From Gemmiger gallinarum (GTDB taxonomy: Bacteria; Bacillota; Clostridia; Oscillospirales; Ruminococcaceae), in contig NZ_JADCKC010000001.1 of the NCBI RefSeq assembly GCF_014982805.1, positions 1-64,000 of the forward strand: a stretch of DNA of 64,000 nucleotides, in the 5' to 3' direction. The notes below the pieces were generated by a model that did not search any database, was not told the DNA's origin, and was given only the letters and a program-made list of their open reading frames with translations. Position numbers and translations under genes: made by a program. Positions 45,689 through 54,657 of this stretch are shown here, piece by piece. The stretch's first letter is position 1, and the number at the start of each line of letters is the position of its first letter.

Positions 45689-47968
45689 ATGGCAGGGAAA
45701 CCCTGCGGGGCAATCCCCGGGAAGGAGGCCCGCCCTATGGCCGGAAACGGTACGCAGAACACCCAGGAGCTGCAGAAGCTGGAAGGCGTTGTGGAGCATA
45801 TGATCTACGAAAACCCCGAAACCGGCTACGCGGTGTTCGAGGTGGATGCTCAGGGCACCGACATTGTGGTGGCGGGCAATGTGGGCAGCGTGGACAACGG
45901 CATGTCGGTGGTGGTGTACGGGCATATGACCACCCACCCCAACTATGGCGAGCAGTTCCGTGCCGAGACCTGCGAGGCGTCCCTGCCCCAGGATACGGCC
46001 GCCACCCTGAGCTACCTTTCCAGCGGGGCGCTGCCCTATATCGGGCCGTCCACCGCCAAAAAGATCGTGGCCAAATTCGGGGACGACACCCTCACCGTCA
46101 TTGCCGAGAGCCCCCAGCAGCTGTGTGCCATCCGGGGCATCACGCCGGACAAGGCGGAAGCCATCTCCAAGGAGTTCAAGCGGATGTACGGCGTGCGGGA
46201 GGTGGTGGCCTGGGCGGCGGGGTTCGGCCTGTCGGCTCAGAACGCCGTGGAGCTCTACCGCAGTTTCGGCGCCAACGCCGTCACCATTCTGCAGGATAAC
46301 CCCTATCTTTTATGCGGGGACCCTCTCAACCTGAAATTCAGCCAGGTGGATGCCATTGCGGCCCGCCTGCGCTTTGAGCTGGACGACCGCCTGCGGGTGG
46401 GGGCAGGCCTTTTGTATGCCATGCGCCACAATGCGGGCAACGGTCACACCTGTCTGCCCCGGGCAAAACTGCTGGAGAGCACGGCACGCTTTCTCCGGCT
46501 GGAACCCGACCGGGTGGAGGAAGGCCTGGAAGGTCTGCTGGCCTCGGATGAGCTGAGGGCGCGGACCTTCGACGGCACCGAGTATATCTATCTGCCCGAC
46601 CTTCTCACCGCCGAGGAGGACATCGCCGCCCGTCTGCGGGAGCTGGCCAGCTATCCCACCGAGCCGCCCAAGACGCTGGACAGCGACATCCGGGTGCTGG
46701 AGTTTGCCCAGGGGGTGACCTATGCCCCTTTGCAGAAGGATGCCATCCGTCTGGCGCTGTCCTCCCGCATCATGGTGCTCACCGGCGGCCCCGGCACCGG
46801 CAAGACCACCACCGTCAACGCGATTTTGTCGCTGTATGAGGCATCCTATGACCGGGTGTCCCTCTGTGCCCCTACCGGCCGTGCAGCCAAGCGGCTGAGC
46901 GAGCTGACCGGGCATAAGGCCTCCACCATCCACCGGCTTCTGGAGGTGGATTATACATCCGGAACGCTGCGGTTCATTCACAACGCAAAAAATCTTCTGA
47001 AGTGCGATGTGGTCATTCTGGACGAGGTGAGCATGGTGGATGTCAAGCTGTTTCAGGCCTTGCTGGCGGCGCTGAGACCCTCCTGCCGCATTGTGCTGGT
47101 GGGGGATGCGGACCAGCTGCCCAGCGTGGGCCCCGGCAATATTCTGGGGGAGATCCTGCGCGCCGGGACCCTGCCCACCGTGCGGCTGAACCAGGTGTTC
47201 CGCCAGGCCGGGCAGAGCCTGATCGTGCGTAACGCCCACCGCATCGTCAACGGCCAGATGCCCCAGAAAGGCGGCCGGGACGACGATTTCTTCATGATCG
47301 AGTCGATGGGACTGGCCTGCCAGCGCCTGGTCTGCGACCTGGTGGCCACACGGCTGCCCCAAGCCTACGGCTTTGACCCGGTGCGGGACATTCAGGTGCT
47401 CTGTCCCACCAAGGTGGGCCCCACCGGCAGTGTGGAGCTCAACCGCCGCCTGCAGGAGCTGCTCAATCCGCCGGGGCCCGGCAAGCCGCAGATCGGCTCG
47501 TCGGACGGCGGGCGTGTGCTGCGCCTGGGCGACAAGGTCATGCAGATTAAAAATGATTACGATATCACCTATGAGCGCAACGGCGCCGAGGCCGGCGTGG
47601 GCGCCTACAACGGGGATATGGGCATCGTGACGGCGGTGGATACCGAAAACCGCACCGTCACGGTGCAGATGGATGACCGCCGCTACACCTATATGGCGGA
47701 TCAGCTGTCCGAGCTGGAACCGGCCTACGCGGTGACGGTGCACAAGAGCCAGGGCTCCGAGTTTCCGGCGGTGGTTCTGCCTGCCGCCGATGTCCCGGCG
47801 CGCCTCTGTTACCGGAATCTGCTGTATACCGGGGTTACCCGTGCCCGCAGGCTCTGCGTGCTGGTGGGCAGCAGCCGGACTGAGCGCACCATGGTGGATA
47901 ATGTCCGCCAGAACCTGCGGTTCAGCGGTCTGCGGTATTTCCTCAAACCGGCACAGGGCGCAAAATGA
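45689..47968 (+). CDS. recD2: ATP-dependent 5'-3' DNA helicase RecD2
   Basis: The 759-residue SF1B helicase has the RecD2 N-terminal region (LEGVVEHMIYENPETGYAVF, helix-hairpin-helix SGALPYIGPSTAKKI), Walker A TGGPGTGKTTTVNA, motif II LDEVSMVD, GDADQLPSVGPG and the C-terminal TVHKSQGSEFPAVVL. It acts outside a RecBCD complex in fork and repair processes. Two starts are equally well served: ATG 45689 (GGAGGA, 8 nt) and in-frame ATG 45737 (AGGAGG, 8 nt); the latter removes 16 non-conserved residues. Its TGA overlaps the comFC start. Confidence 0.93.
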   Translation: MAGKPCGAIPGKEARPMAGNGTQNTQELQKLEGVVEHMIYENPETGYAVFEVDAQGTDIVVAGNVGSVDNGMSVVVYGHMTTHPNYGEQFRAETCEASLPQDTAATLSYLSSGALPYIGPSTAKKIVAKFGDDTLTVIAESPQQLCAIRGITPDKAEAISKEFKRMYGVREVVAWAAGFGLSAQNAVELYRSFGANAVTILQDNPYLLCGDPLNLKFSQVDAIAARLRFELDDRLRVGAGLLYAMRHNAGNGHTCLPRAKLLESTARFLRLEPDRVEEGLEGLLASDELRARTFDGTEYIYLPDLLTAEEDIAARLRELASYPTEPPKTLDSDIRVLEFAQGVTYAPLQKDAIRLALSSRIMVLTGGPGTGKTTTVNAILSLYEASYDRVSLCAPTGRAAKRLSELTGHKASTIHRLLEVDYTSGTLRFIHNAKNLLKCDVVILDEVSMVDVKLFQALLAALRPSCRIVLVGDADQLPSVGPGNILGEILRAGTLPTVRLNQVFRQAGQSLIVRNAHRIVNGQMPQKGGRDDDFFMIESMGLACQRLVCDLVATRLPQAYGFDPVRDIQVLCPTKVGPTGSVELNRRLQELLNPPGPGKPQIGSSDGGRVLRLGDKVMQIKNDYDITYERNGAEAGVGAYNGDMGIVTAVDTENRTVTVQMDDRRYTYMADQLSELEPAYAVTVHKSQGSEFPAVVLPAADVPARLCYRNLLYTGVTRARRLCVLVGSSRTERTMVDNVRQNLRFSGLRYFLKPAQGAK

Positions 47969-48759
47969 TATTCAAGGCGCTGCGCAGCGTATGGGAGACC
48001 GTTACGCTCTTGTGTTTTCCGCGGCGGTGTCCGCTGTGTGATAGGGTATTGGGCCGCGACGTTGTCGATGGTCTGCTTTGCCCGGCCTGTGCGGCCAAAG
48101 AGGAGCAGCTGCGCCATATGCCGCCTCGCCTTCCCGCCACCGAGCATTGCTTTTACGCCGTGGCGGGGGCAGCCAGTGCCTACTATTATGCAGGAGAAAT
48201 CCGGCAGGCCATTTTGCGATGCAAATTGCATGGTCAGATCTGGTATATCCGGGAGCTGACCGATCTGGCAGCGCTGCGGCTGTTCCCGTTGGAACCGGCG
48301 GAAAAAACGGGACGGCTGCCGGTCTATCTGGGGGTGCCAACCCTGCAGCCTTTTGACTGCATCGTCCCGGTGCCGCCGCGCCTGGGGGAGGAAAAAGGAC
48401 TTCGAATCCCGGAACAGATTGCCCGGCGGCTGGGAAAAATACTCGGCCTTCCGGTCAGCCGGGCGCTGCGCCCGACCCGAAAAATGGAGCCCCAGAAGGG
48501 CCTGGATCTGGCCGACCGCCTGCGGAACCGAAAAAAGGGTTATGTCGTGTGCGATTATCCGGCCATTGCGGGGCGGCGGGTCCTGCTGGTGGATGACATC
48601 ATCACCAGCGGGGCGACGGTCTCGGCCTGTGCAAAGGCCCTGTATGACGGCGGCGCGGCGGATGTGTTTGCCGTCAGTCTGGCGGTGGAGGAAGACCGCC
48701 TCTCAGCATTACCAAATAACAAGGAGATCAGATATGAAGCAGCAGGACATCGGCATTGA
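47965..48759 (+). CDS. comFC: ComF-family phosphoribosyltransferase-like protein
   Basis: The 264-residue protein has an N-terminal zinc finger (CPLC and CPAC pairs in the first 45 residues) and a C-terminal PRTase domain with the PRPP loop VLLVDDIITSGATVSAC. ComFC acts in natural transformation in other bacteria, probably in the cytoplasm during DNA uptake; the link to the upstream helicase recD2 fits DNA processing. It overlaps recD2 by 4 nt and mreB by 26 nt. Confidence 0.9.
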   Translation: MIFKALRSVWETVTLLCFPRRCPLCDRVLGRDVVDGLLCPACAAKEEQLRHMPPRLPATEHCFYAVAGAASAYYYAGEIRQAILRCKLHGQIWYIRELTDLAALRLFPLEPAEKTGRLPVYLGVPTLQPFDCIVPVPPRLGEEKGLRIPEQIARRLGKILGLPVSRALRPTRKMEPQKGLDLADRLRNRKKGYVVCDYPAIAGRRVLLVDDIITSGATVSACAKALYDGGAADVFAVSLAVEEDRLSALPNNKEIRYEAAGHRH

Positions 48760-49762
48760 TCTGGGGACGACCTCCATCATCATTGCCACCGAAAAACAGG
48801 GCGTGGTGTTTTCCCAGCCCAGCATCGGCGCGGTGGATACCCGTACCGGGTCCATTGTGGCGGTGGGGGACAAGGCCCTGCGCATGGTGGGACGGGTGCC
48901 CTCCTATATTGAGCTGATCCGCCCGCTGCGGGACGGCGTCATTCAGGATCACCGCATGACCCATGAGCTGATCGTGCGCTTCATCAATGAGGTCTGCCGT
49001 TCCCGCATCCGCCGTCCCCGGGTGGCGGTCTGTGTTCCTGCGGCCATCACCGGCGTGGAGGCAGACGCGGTGGTGGAGGCGGTCATGTCGGCGGGGGCAC
49101 GCCAGGTCTACCTGGTGGATGAGCCGGTGGCAGCAGCCCTGGGGGCGGGACTGGATATCCGCCAGCCCCGGGGCTGTATGGTCATCGACATCGGCGGCGG
49201 CTCCACCGACATTGCGGTCATCAGCATGGGCGGCCGTGTCCGGGCAGCCAGCGTTCCGGTGGCAGGCAACGCATTCGATAACTGCATCGCCCAGTGCGTG
49301 CAGGAAAAGTACGGCTTGGCCATCGGCCCCGCCACGGCAGAACAGCTGAAAAAGCAGGTGGCCAGCTGCTCCGGCAATGACTTTGAGGGCGTCATGGAGG
49401 TGCGGGGGCATTCCTGGCAGACCAACCTGCCCGCCCGCCAGATCGTCTATACCCGGGACCTGTACGAACCGGTGCGGGAGCTGGTGGCCCGCATTGCCAC
49501 GGCAGCCCGCGGCGTTCTGGAAAGCACTCCGCCTGAGCTGGCCGCCGATGTCTCCCAGACCGGCGTGCTGCTGACCGGCGGCGGCTCCATGCTGCGGGGC
49601 CTGCCCGGTTATCTGGCCGGTATCCTGCATGTCAACGTGGCCATCGCCCCCGATCCCCTCAACTGTGTGGCCCGGGGCACGGCGGCCAGTCTGTCCATGG
49701 GCTCCCAGCTGACGGCAGGCTTCCGGGACGCCACACCCAAGGTCTGGCATCCCATCCTGTAA
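48734..49762 (+). CDS. mreB: MreB/Mbl-family actin-like protein
   Basis: The 342-residue protein has the actin-fold phosphate loops DIGIDLGTTS and VIDIGGGSTDIAV, VDEPVAAALGAG, and the adenosine motif LLTGGGSMLRGLPGYL. It forms membrane-bound filaments that guide cell-wall elongation. No mreC or mreD is adjacent, so it may be an Mbl/MreBH-type paralogue rather than the main MreB. AAGGAG precedes ATG 48734, inside the end of comFC, so it is coupled. Confidence 0.9.
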   Translation: MKQQDIGIDLGTTSIIIATEKQGVVFSQPSIGAVDTRTGSIVAVGDKALRMVGRVPSYIELIRPLRDGVIQDHRMTHELIVRFINEVCRSRIRRPRVAVCVPAAITGVEADAVVEAVMSAGARQVYLVDEPVAAALGAGLDIRQPRGCMVIDIGGGSTDIAVISMGGRVRAASVPVAGNAFDNCIAQCVQEKYGLAIGPATAEQLKKQVASCSGNDFEGVMEVRGHSWQTNLPARQIVYTRDLYEPVRELVARIATAARGVLESTPPELAADVSQTGVLLTGGGSMLRGLPGYLAGILHVNVAIAPDPLNCVARGTAASLSMGSQLTAGFRDATPKVWHPIL

Positions 49763-49821
49763 AAATCCGGGTTACCCGGAATGCACATTGCCCTGCATCC
49801 ATGCCAAAGGAGGTGCCTCCC

Positions 49822-50271
49822 ATGACCGCACATCCGGACAATCCCACACCCTCCCCGAAACAATCCCGGGGCCGATGGCTGTGGCTCAAGCTTTATCTGC
49901 CCGTCTGGGTGTTCTGCGCCGCCTGGTACTGGCTTGGCATGGGCGGCGGGGGATGGATCATGGGTTACGGCATTCTGGCAATGCTGATCCTGCTGCCGTT
50001 GGCAACTCTGGCGGCAGCAGTTGCCATCGGCTGGAGGAAAGAATCCGGCCCCCGGCGGTGGGGTGCCCTGATTTTGCTGCCCGCTTTGTACGGGCTGCAT
50101 ATCCTGGTTACTACCTCGCTTTCCACGGCGCTGGGCATCACCAACATTGCGCCGGTGGGGGTTGCTGTCCTGGTTTACCCCTTTGCCGCGGTACTTTTGG
50201 GGTTGCTGGTGGGGGCAGGAGCCCGTGCCCTGCGGGAAAAATCCCGGGCAGGCCCCACGGCTGGCAAATGA
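49822..50271 (+). CDS. Hypothetical membrane protein, 4 helices
   Basis: The 149-residue protein has about four transmembrane segments and a basic C-terminal tail. AAAGGAGG lies 8 nt before ATG 49822; an upstream in-frame ATG at 49801 would place that site inside the gene. No family recognised. It follows mreB by about 60 nt. Confidence 0.7.
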   Translation: MTAHPDNPTPSPKQSRGRWLWLKLYLPVWVFCAAWYWLGMGGGGWIMGYGILAMLILLPLATLAAAVAIGWRKESGPRRWGALILLPALYGLHILVTTSLSTALGITNIAPVGVAVLVYPFAAVLLGLLVGAGARALREKSRAGPTAGK

Positions 50272-50298
50272 AATTTGCCTCACAAAAGTTACAACTGT

Positions 50299-50335
50299 AA
50301 ATCGCGCCCGGAGCCTTTTCTCCGGGCGTGATTTA
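50299..50335. terminator. Terminator-like hairpin before the UvrD gene
   Basis: AAATCGCGCCCGGAG and CTCCGGGCGTGATTT pair around CCTTTT. The T-tract is short, and a TATACT (50339-50344) immediately follows, which may be the -10 of the helicase gene. Confidence 0.6.
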
Positions 50336-50464
50336 TGCTATACTGAGCTGAATAGCGATTTCAGGCATCCGGCGCTGAGCTGAGCATCGGAACGGCCTTT
50401 CCGGCGGACGGTTTCATCCGGTCCGCATCACCCCGAGACCCTGAGAGGACGGAACGAATCACAC

Positions 50465-53101
50465 ATGTCCGATACACGTACCAACGATTATTTTTCTCTG
50501 CGCGACCAGTATATTTCGGCGCGCTTTCCCCGGCTCAACAATGTGCAGCGGCAGGCCGTATTCACCACGGAAGGTCCCCTGCTGATTCTGGCGGGCGCGG
50601 GCAGCGGCAAGACCACCGTGCTGGTCAACCGCATTGCCAACATCATCCGGTTCGGCGCGGCCTACGGCTCCCGGGAGATGCCGGAAGGCGGCCTCTCCAC
50701 CAGCGAGATGGAAGCCCTGCGCCACGCCGTGCAGACGGGCAGTGATCTGCCCTCCACTATCGAGCGGCGGCTGTCGGTGCATCCCGCCCGCCCCTGGAAC
50801 GTGCTGGCCATCACCTTCACCAACAAGGCGGCAGGGGAGCTGAAGGAGCGCCTCAAGGCCATGCTGGGGGAGACGGTGGGCGGCGATGTCAACGCCTCCA
50901 CCTTCCACTCCGCCTGTGTGCGGATTCTGCGCCGGGACGCCGAGCGCATCGGCTTTCCCCGCAGCTTCACCATCTACGATTCCGACGACCAGCAGCGGGT
51001 CATGAAGCTGATCTATAAGGAACTGATGATTGACGACAAGTTCCTGCCGGTCAAGTCGGCCATTGCTCAAATCAGCGGCTTCAAGGACAAGCTCCTGTCG
51101 CCCGCCGATGTGGCTTCCCAGCCCGCCGCCAACACCAAGGCGGCACTGGTCTCCAAGCTCTACACCGCTTACGCCAAGCGCCTGCGGGATAACGGGGCCA
51201 TGGATTTCGACGACCTGATCTACCACACGGTCCAGATGCTCAAAACCGATGCCGAGGCCCGCCAGTATTACCAGCAGAAATTCCGTTATGTTCTGGTGGA
51301 CGAGTATCAGGACACCAGCGTGGCCCAGTTCCATCTGGTGCGGCTGCTGGGCGGCGGCTACAACAATGTCTGCGTGGTCGGTGATGACGACCAGTCCATC
51401 TACCGGTTCCGCGGCGCCACCATCGAGAACATCCTCAGCTTCGAGCAGCATTTCACCGGCGCCAGGACCATCCGTCTGGAGCAGAATTACCGTTCCACCG
51501 CCAACATCCTGAACGCCGCCAACAGTGTCATCAGGAACAACAACGGCCGCAAGGGCAAGACCCTCTGGACCGAGAACGGCGACGGCGCCAAGATTCACCA
51601 CTACACTGCAACCAACGAGCAGGACGAGGCCAGCCACATTGCCGAGATCATCGGCGAGCATCTGCGGGAGGGTGCCGCCCTGCGGGACCATGCGGTGCTC
51701 TACCGAATGAACGCTCAGTCCAACCCCGTGGAAACTTACTTCGCCCGTGCGGGCATTCCGTACCGCATTGTGGGCGGCCAGCGCTTCTTTGACCGCAAGG
51801 AAGTCAAGGACATCAACTCCTACCTGGCGGTCATTGTCAACCCTCGGGATGACGTTCGTCTGCGCCGGATCATCAATGAGCCCGCCCGAAAGATCGGCAA
51901 TACCACCATTGAAAAGATCGGTGAGCTGGCTGCGGCGGACGGCGTCCCCATGATGGAAGTCATCGCCCACACCGAGCGCTATCCCGCCCTGGGCCGTGCA
52001 GCGGGAGCACTGAACGGCTTCTATGCCATGTACCGGGATCTGTGCGAAAAGTCCACCTCCATGGCCCTGGACGACTTTATGGGCGAGGTCATTGCTAAGA
52101 CCGGCTATGAAGCTATGCTCAAGGCCCAGGGGGAGGAGGGGCAGACCCGTCTGGAGAACCTGGGCCAGTTGGTGTCCTCCATCAAGACCTACGCCGACCA
52201 GAACGGCGAGGACGCCACCCTCTCGGGCTTTTTGGAGGAAGTCGCCCTCATCAGCGACCTGGACTCCTACGATGAAAACACCGATGCGGTGGTCATGATG
52301 ACACTGCACTCGGCCAAGGGCCTGGAATTCCCCTATGTGTTCATCATCGGCATGGAGGACGGCATCTTCCCCGGGGAGCTCTCCCGCTACAACGAGGAGG
52401 ATATGGAGGAGGAACGCCGCCTCTGCTACGTGGGCATCACCCGCGCCAAGAAGGAGCTGTTCCTCTCCTCGGCCCGCAGCCGTATGATGTTCGGCCGGAC
52501 CCAGCGCAACCAGCCGTCCTGCTTCCTGGACGAGCTGCCTCCCGACCTGCTGGATGCCACCGAGAATCCCGAGCTGGAATACAGCAGCGGCTTTGGCGCG
52601 GGCTACGGCAGCTACAGTTATAACGTTCCCGGCGGGCGCAGCGGTTACTCCGGTGCCTCCCGCGGCTACCTCAACAGCGAGTACAACCGTTCGGCCGGAG
52701 GTTTCGGGGCGGGTTATTCCTCCCGGGGAGGCTTCAAGAGCGGATTCTCGGTCAGCGGCGGCCACGAAAGCCCCAACTTTGAGGGCGGCCGCCACAGCAT
52801 TCCGTCCTCCGGTTTCGGTGCAGGCTATGGCCGCACCAACCATCATTCGGGCACACCGGCCCGGGCGGCCGGGGCGGGGACCTCGTCCCTGGCCTCCCTG
52901 CAGAACCAGTCGGCACCCAAGCCCAAAAAGGCAGCGGGCTTTGCCCCCGGGGACCTGGTGGATCATAAGGTGTTCGGCCGGGGCAAGGTGCTCAAGGTCA
53001 CGCCGGTGGCGGGAGACTGCATTGTCGAAATTCAGTTCGACCGTGTGGGCGTCAAAAAGACCATGGCCAACTATGCCCCCCTGCAAAAGGTCGAGGAATA
53101 A
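50465..53101 (+). CDS. pcrA: UvrD/PcrA-family DNA helicase with disordered tail
   Basis: The 878-residue SF1A helicase has Walker A GAGSGKT (44-50), TFTNKAAGELKER, VDEYQDTS, GDDDQSIYRFRGA, TLHSAKGLEFPYVF and YVGITRAKKELF. Two features differ from typical PcrA: an insertion of about 45 residues between motifs I and Ia (about 63-108), and a Gly/Ser/Tyr-rich linker (about 703-815) with GFGAGY repeated three times, leading to a C-terminal Tudor-like domain (LVDHKVFGRGKVLKV) that in PcrA binds RNA polymerase. It unwinds DNA in repair and at conflicts with transcription. Confidence 0.93.
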   Translation: MSDTRTNDYFSLRDQYISARFPRLNNVQRQAVFTTEGPLLILAGAGSGKTTVLVNRIANIIRFGAAYGSREMPEGGLSTSEMEALRHAVQTGSDLPSTIERRLSVHPARPWNVLAITFTNKAAGELKERLKAMLGETVGGDVNASTFHSACVRILRRDAERIGFPRSFTIYDSDDQQRVMKLIYKELMIDDKFLPVKSAIAQISGFKDKLLSPADVASQPAANTKAALVSKLYTAYAKRLRDNGAMDFDDLIYHTVQMLKTDAEARQYYQQKFRYVLVDEYQDTSVAQFHLVRLLGGGYNNVCVVGDDDQSIYRFRGATIENILSFEQHFTGARTIRLEQNYRSTANILNAANSVIRNNNGRKGKTLWTENGDGAKIHHYTATNEQDEASHIAEIIGEHLREGAALRDHAVLYRMNAQSNPVETYFARAGIPYRIVGGQRFFDRKEVKDINSYLAVIVNPRDDVRLRRIINEPARKIGNTTIEKIGELAAADGVPMMEVIAHTERYPALGRAAGALNGFYAMYRDLCEKSTSMALDDFMGEVIAKTGYEAMLKAQGEEGQTRLENLGQLVSSIKTYADQNGEDATLSGFLEEVALISDLDSYDENTDAVVMMTLHSAKGLEFPYVFIIGMEDGIFPGELSRYNEEDMEEERRLCYVGITRAKKELFLSSARSRMMFGRTQRNQPSCFLDELPPDLLDATENPELEYSSGFGAGYGSYSYNVPGGRSGYSGASRGYLNSEYNRSAGGFGAGYSSRGGFKSGFSVSGGHESPNFEGGRHSIPSSGFGAGYGRTNHHSGTPARAAGAGTSSLASLQNQSAPKPKKAAGFAPGDLVDHKVFGRGKVLKVTPVAGDCIVEIQFDRVGVKKTMANYAPLQKVEE

Positions 53102-53165
53102 ATACACGCCCTGCGGGCCGCTGCCAATGGAGCGCGGCCCTGCGGCTACATAAAGAGGAACCATC

Positions 53166-53948
53166 ATGCTTGTCACACTCATTGCACATACCAACGATCC
53201 CGAAAAGACGGTGGCGGCGGCTGCCAAGCTCTGCTACTCCGATGCTCACATCGAAACCCTTATGGAAGGCCTCACTCCCGAAAAGACGGCGGCTTTTCTG
53301 CAGAAGCTGTCGGACTTCGGCCATGCCAGCCCCATTGAACACGCCAGCTTCACCTTCGGCATCGAGGGGGTCTCCCGCACCTTTCTGGCGCAGGTCACCC
53401 GCCACCGCATTGCCAGCTTCAGTGTCCAGAGCCAGCGCTATGTCCGGCTGGAGGACTTCCGCTATGTCATCCCGCCCGAGATCGAGTGCATCCCCGAGGC
53501 AAAGGCCAAATTCATCGAGGCCATGAACCTGGATGCAGCCAAGTATCTGGAACTGGTCAAAAGCCTGGAGGATGCCCACACCGCCCGCCTGATGGCGGAA
53601 GGCCTGGACGAGAAAAAAGCCCGGGCCAAAGCCTCCAAGCAGGCCAATGAGGACGCCCGCTTTGTGCTGCCCAACGCCTGCGAGACCAAGATGGTCATGA
53701 CCATGAACTGCCGCAGCCTCATCAACTTCTTCAACCTGCGCTGCTGCAACCGCGCTCAGTGGGAGATCCGCGCCGTGGCGGACGAGATGCTGCGTCTTGT
53801 GCTGCCGCTGGCTCCCCATATCTTTGCCCAGGCAGGTCCTCGCTGCCTGACGGGCCCCTGCCCGGAGGGCGGCATGAACTGCGGTAAGATGCTCGAGGTG
53901 CGGGACAAATACGCAAAACTCAAACAAGAGGCGCTGCAAAATGGGTAA
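53166..53948 (+). CDS. thyX: FAD-dependent thymidylate synthase
   Basis: The 260-residue protein has the ThyX signature R79-H80-R81-x2-S84-x4-S89-x-R91 (RHRIASFSVQSQR). It methylates dUMP with methylenetetrahydrofolate and FADH2 and needs no DHFR. The stop overlaps tmk by 8 nt, so two consecutive steps of dTTP synthesis are coupled. AGAGGA precedes the ATG. Confidence 0.95.
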   Translation: MLVTLIAHTNDPEKTVAAAAKLCYSDAHIETLMEGLTPEKTAAFLQKLSDFGHASPIEHASFTFGIEGVSRTFLAQVTRHRIASFSVQSQRYVRLEDFRYVIPPEIECIPEAKAKFIEAMNLDAAKYLELVKSLEDAHTARLMAEGLDEKKARAKASKQANEDARFVLPNACETKMVMTMNCRSLINFFNLRCCNRAQWEIRAVADEMLRLVLPLAPHIFAQAGPRCLTGPCPEGGMNCGKMLEVRDKYAKLKQEALQNG

Positions 53949-54615
53949 ACTCATTATCATGGAAGGCTTGGACGGTTCCGGCAAGGGGACGCAGGCCGAA
54001 CTTCTGGCAAAGAGTCTGACGGAGCAGGGAAAGACCCTGCGCAAGGTCACCTTCCCGGACTACGCCAGCGACTCCTCGGCCTTGGTGCGGATGTACCTGG
54101 CCGGAAAATTCGGCGACAGACCGGACGACGTCAACGCCTACGCGGCGTCGAGCTTTTTTTCGGTGGACCGCTACGCCAGCTATAAAACCAACTGGGGGGA
54201 GTTTTACCGCAGCGGCGGGCTGGTCATTTCCGACCGGTACACCACCAGCAACGCGGTGCATCAGTGCTCCAAGCTGCCGCCGGAACAGTGGGATTCCTTT
54301 TTGAACTGGTTGTTTGACTTTGAGTACAACAAGATCGGCATCCCCGCGCCCGACCGGGTGATCTACCTGGCGGTGGACCCGGAGGTGTCCCAGCAGCTCA
54401 TGTCCAAGCGCTATCACGGAGATGAGAGCAAAAAGGACATTCAGGAAAAAGACACCGAGTATATGGCCCGTTCCCGGGCGGCCGCCGAGTATTGTGCCAG
54501 AACCCTGGGCTGGCGGCGCATCGAATGCACCGAGGTGCAAAACGGTGTCCGGGAGATGCTGCCGGTGGAGACGATCCACGACCGGATTCTTCACGAGATC
54601 GAAGACCTGCTGTAA
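53941..54615 (+). CDS. tmk: Thymidylate kinase
   Basis: The 224-residue P-loop kinase has GLDGSGKGT (9-17), the DRY-type motif SDRYTTSNAVHQ and a lid region with MSKRYHGDESKKDIQEKD. It phosphorylates dTMP to dTDP, directly following ThyX in the pathway. The Lys in the P loop is Lys15. It ends 42 nt before a GNAT gene on the same strand. Confidence 0.94.
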   Translation: MGKLIIMEGLDGSGKGTQAELLAKSLTEQGKTLRKVTFPDYASDSSALVRMYLAGKFGDRPDDVNAYAASSFFSVDRYASYKTNWGEFYRSGGLVISDRYTTSNAVHQCSKLPPEQWDSFLNWLFDFEYNKIGIPAPDRVIYLAVDPEVSQQLMSKRYHGDESKKDIQEKDTEYMARSRAAAEYCARTLGWRRIECTEVQNGVREMLPVETIHDRILHEIEDLL

Positions 54616-54657
54616 TGGCGGACAAAGCCCTGCCGCGGGGCAGAAAGGAAGGTGCCC

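Noticed and set aside
50459-53227. 922-codon minus-strand frame
   Set aside because: Shadow of the UvrD/PcrA gene; no domain recognisable and no ribosome binding site.
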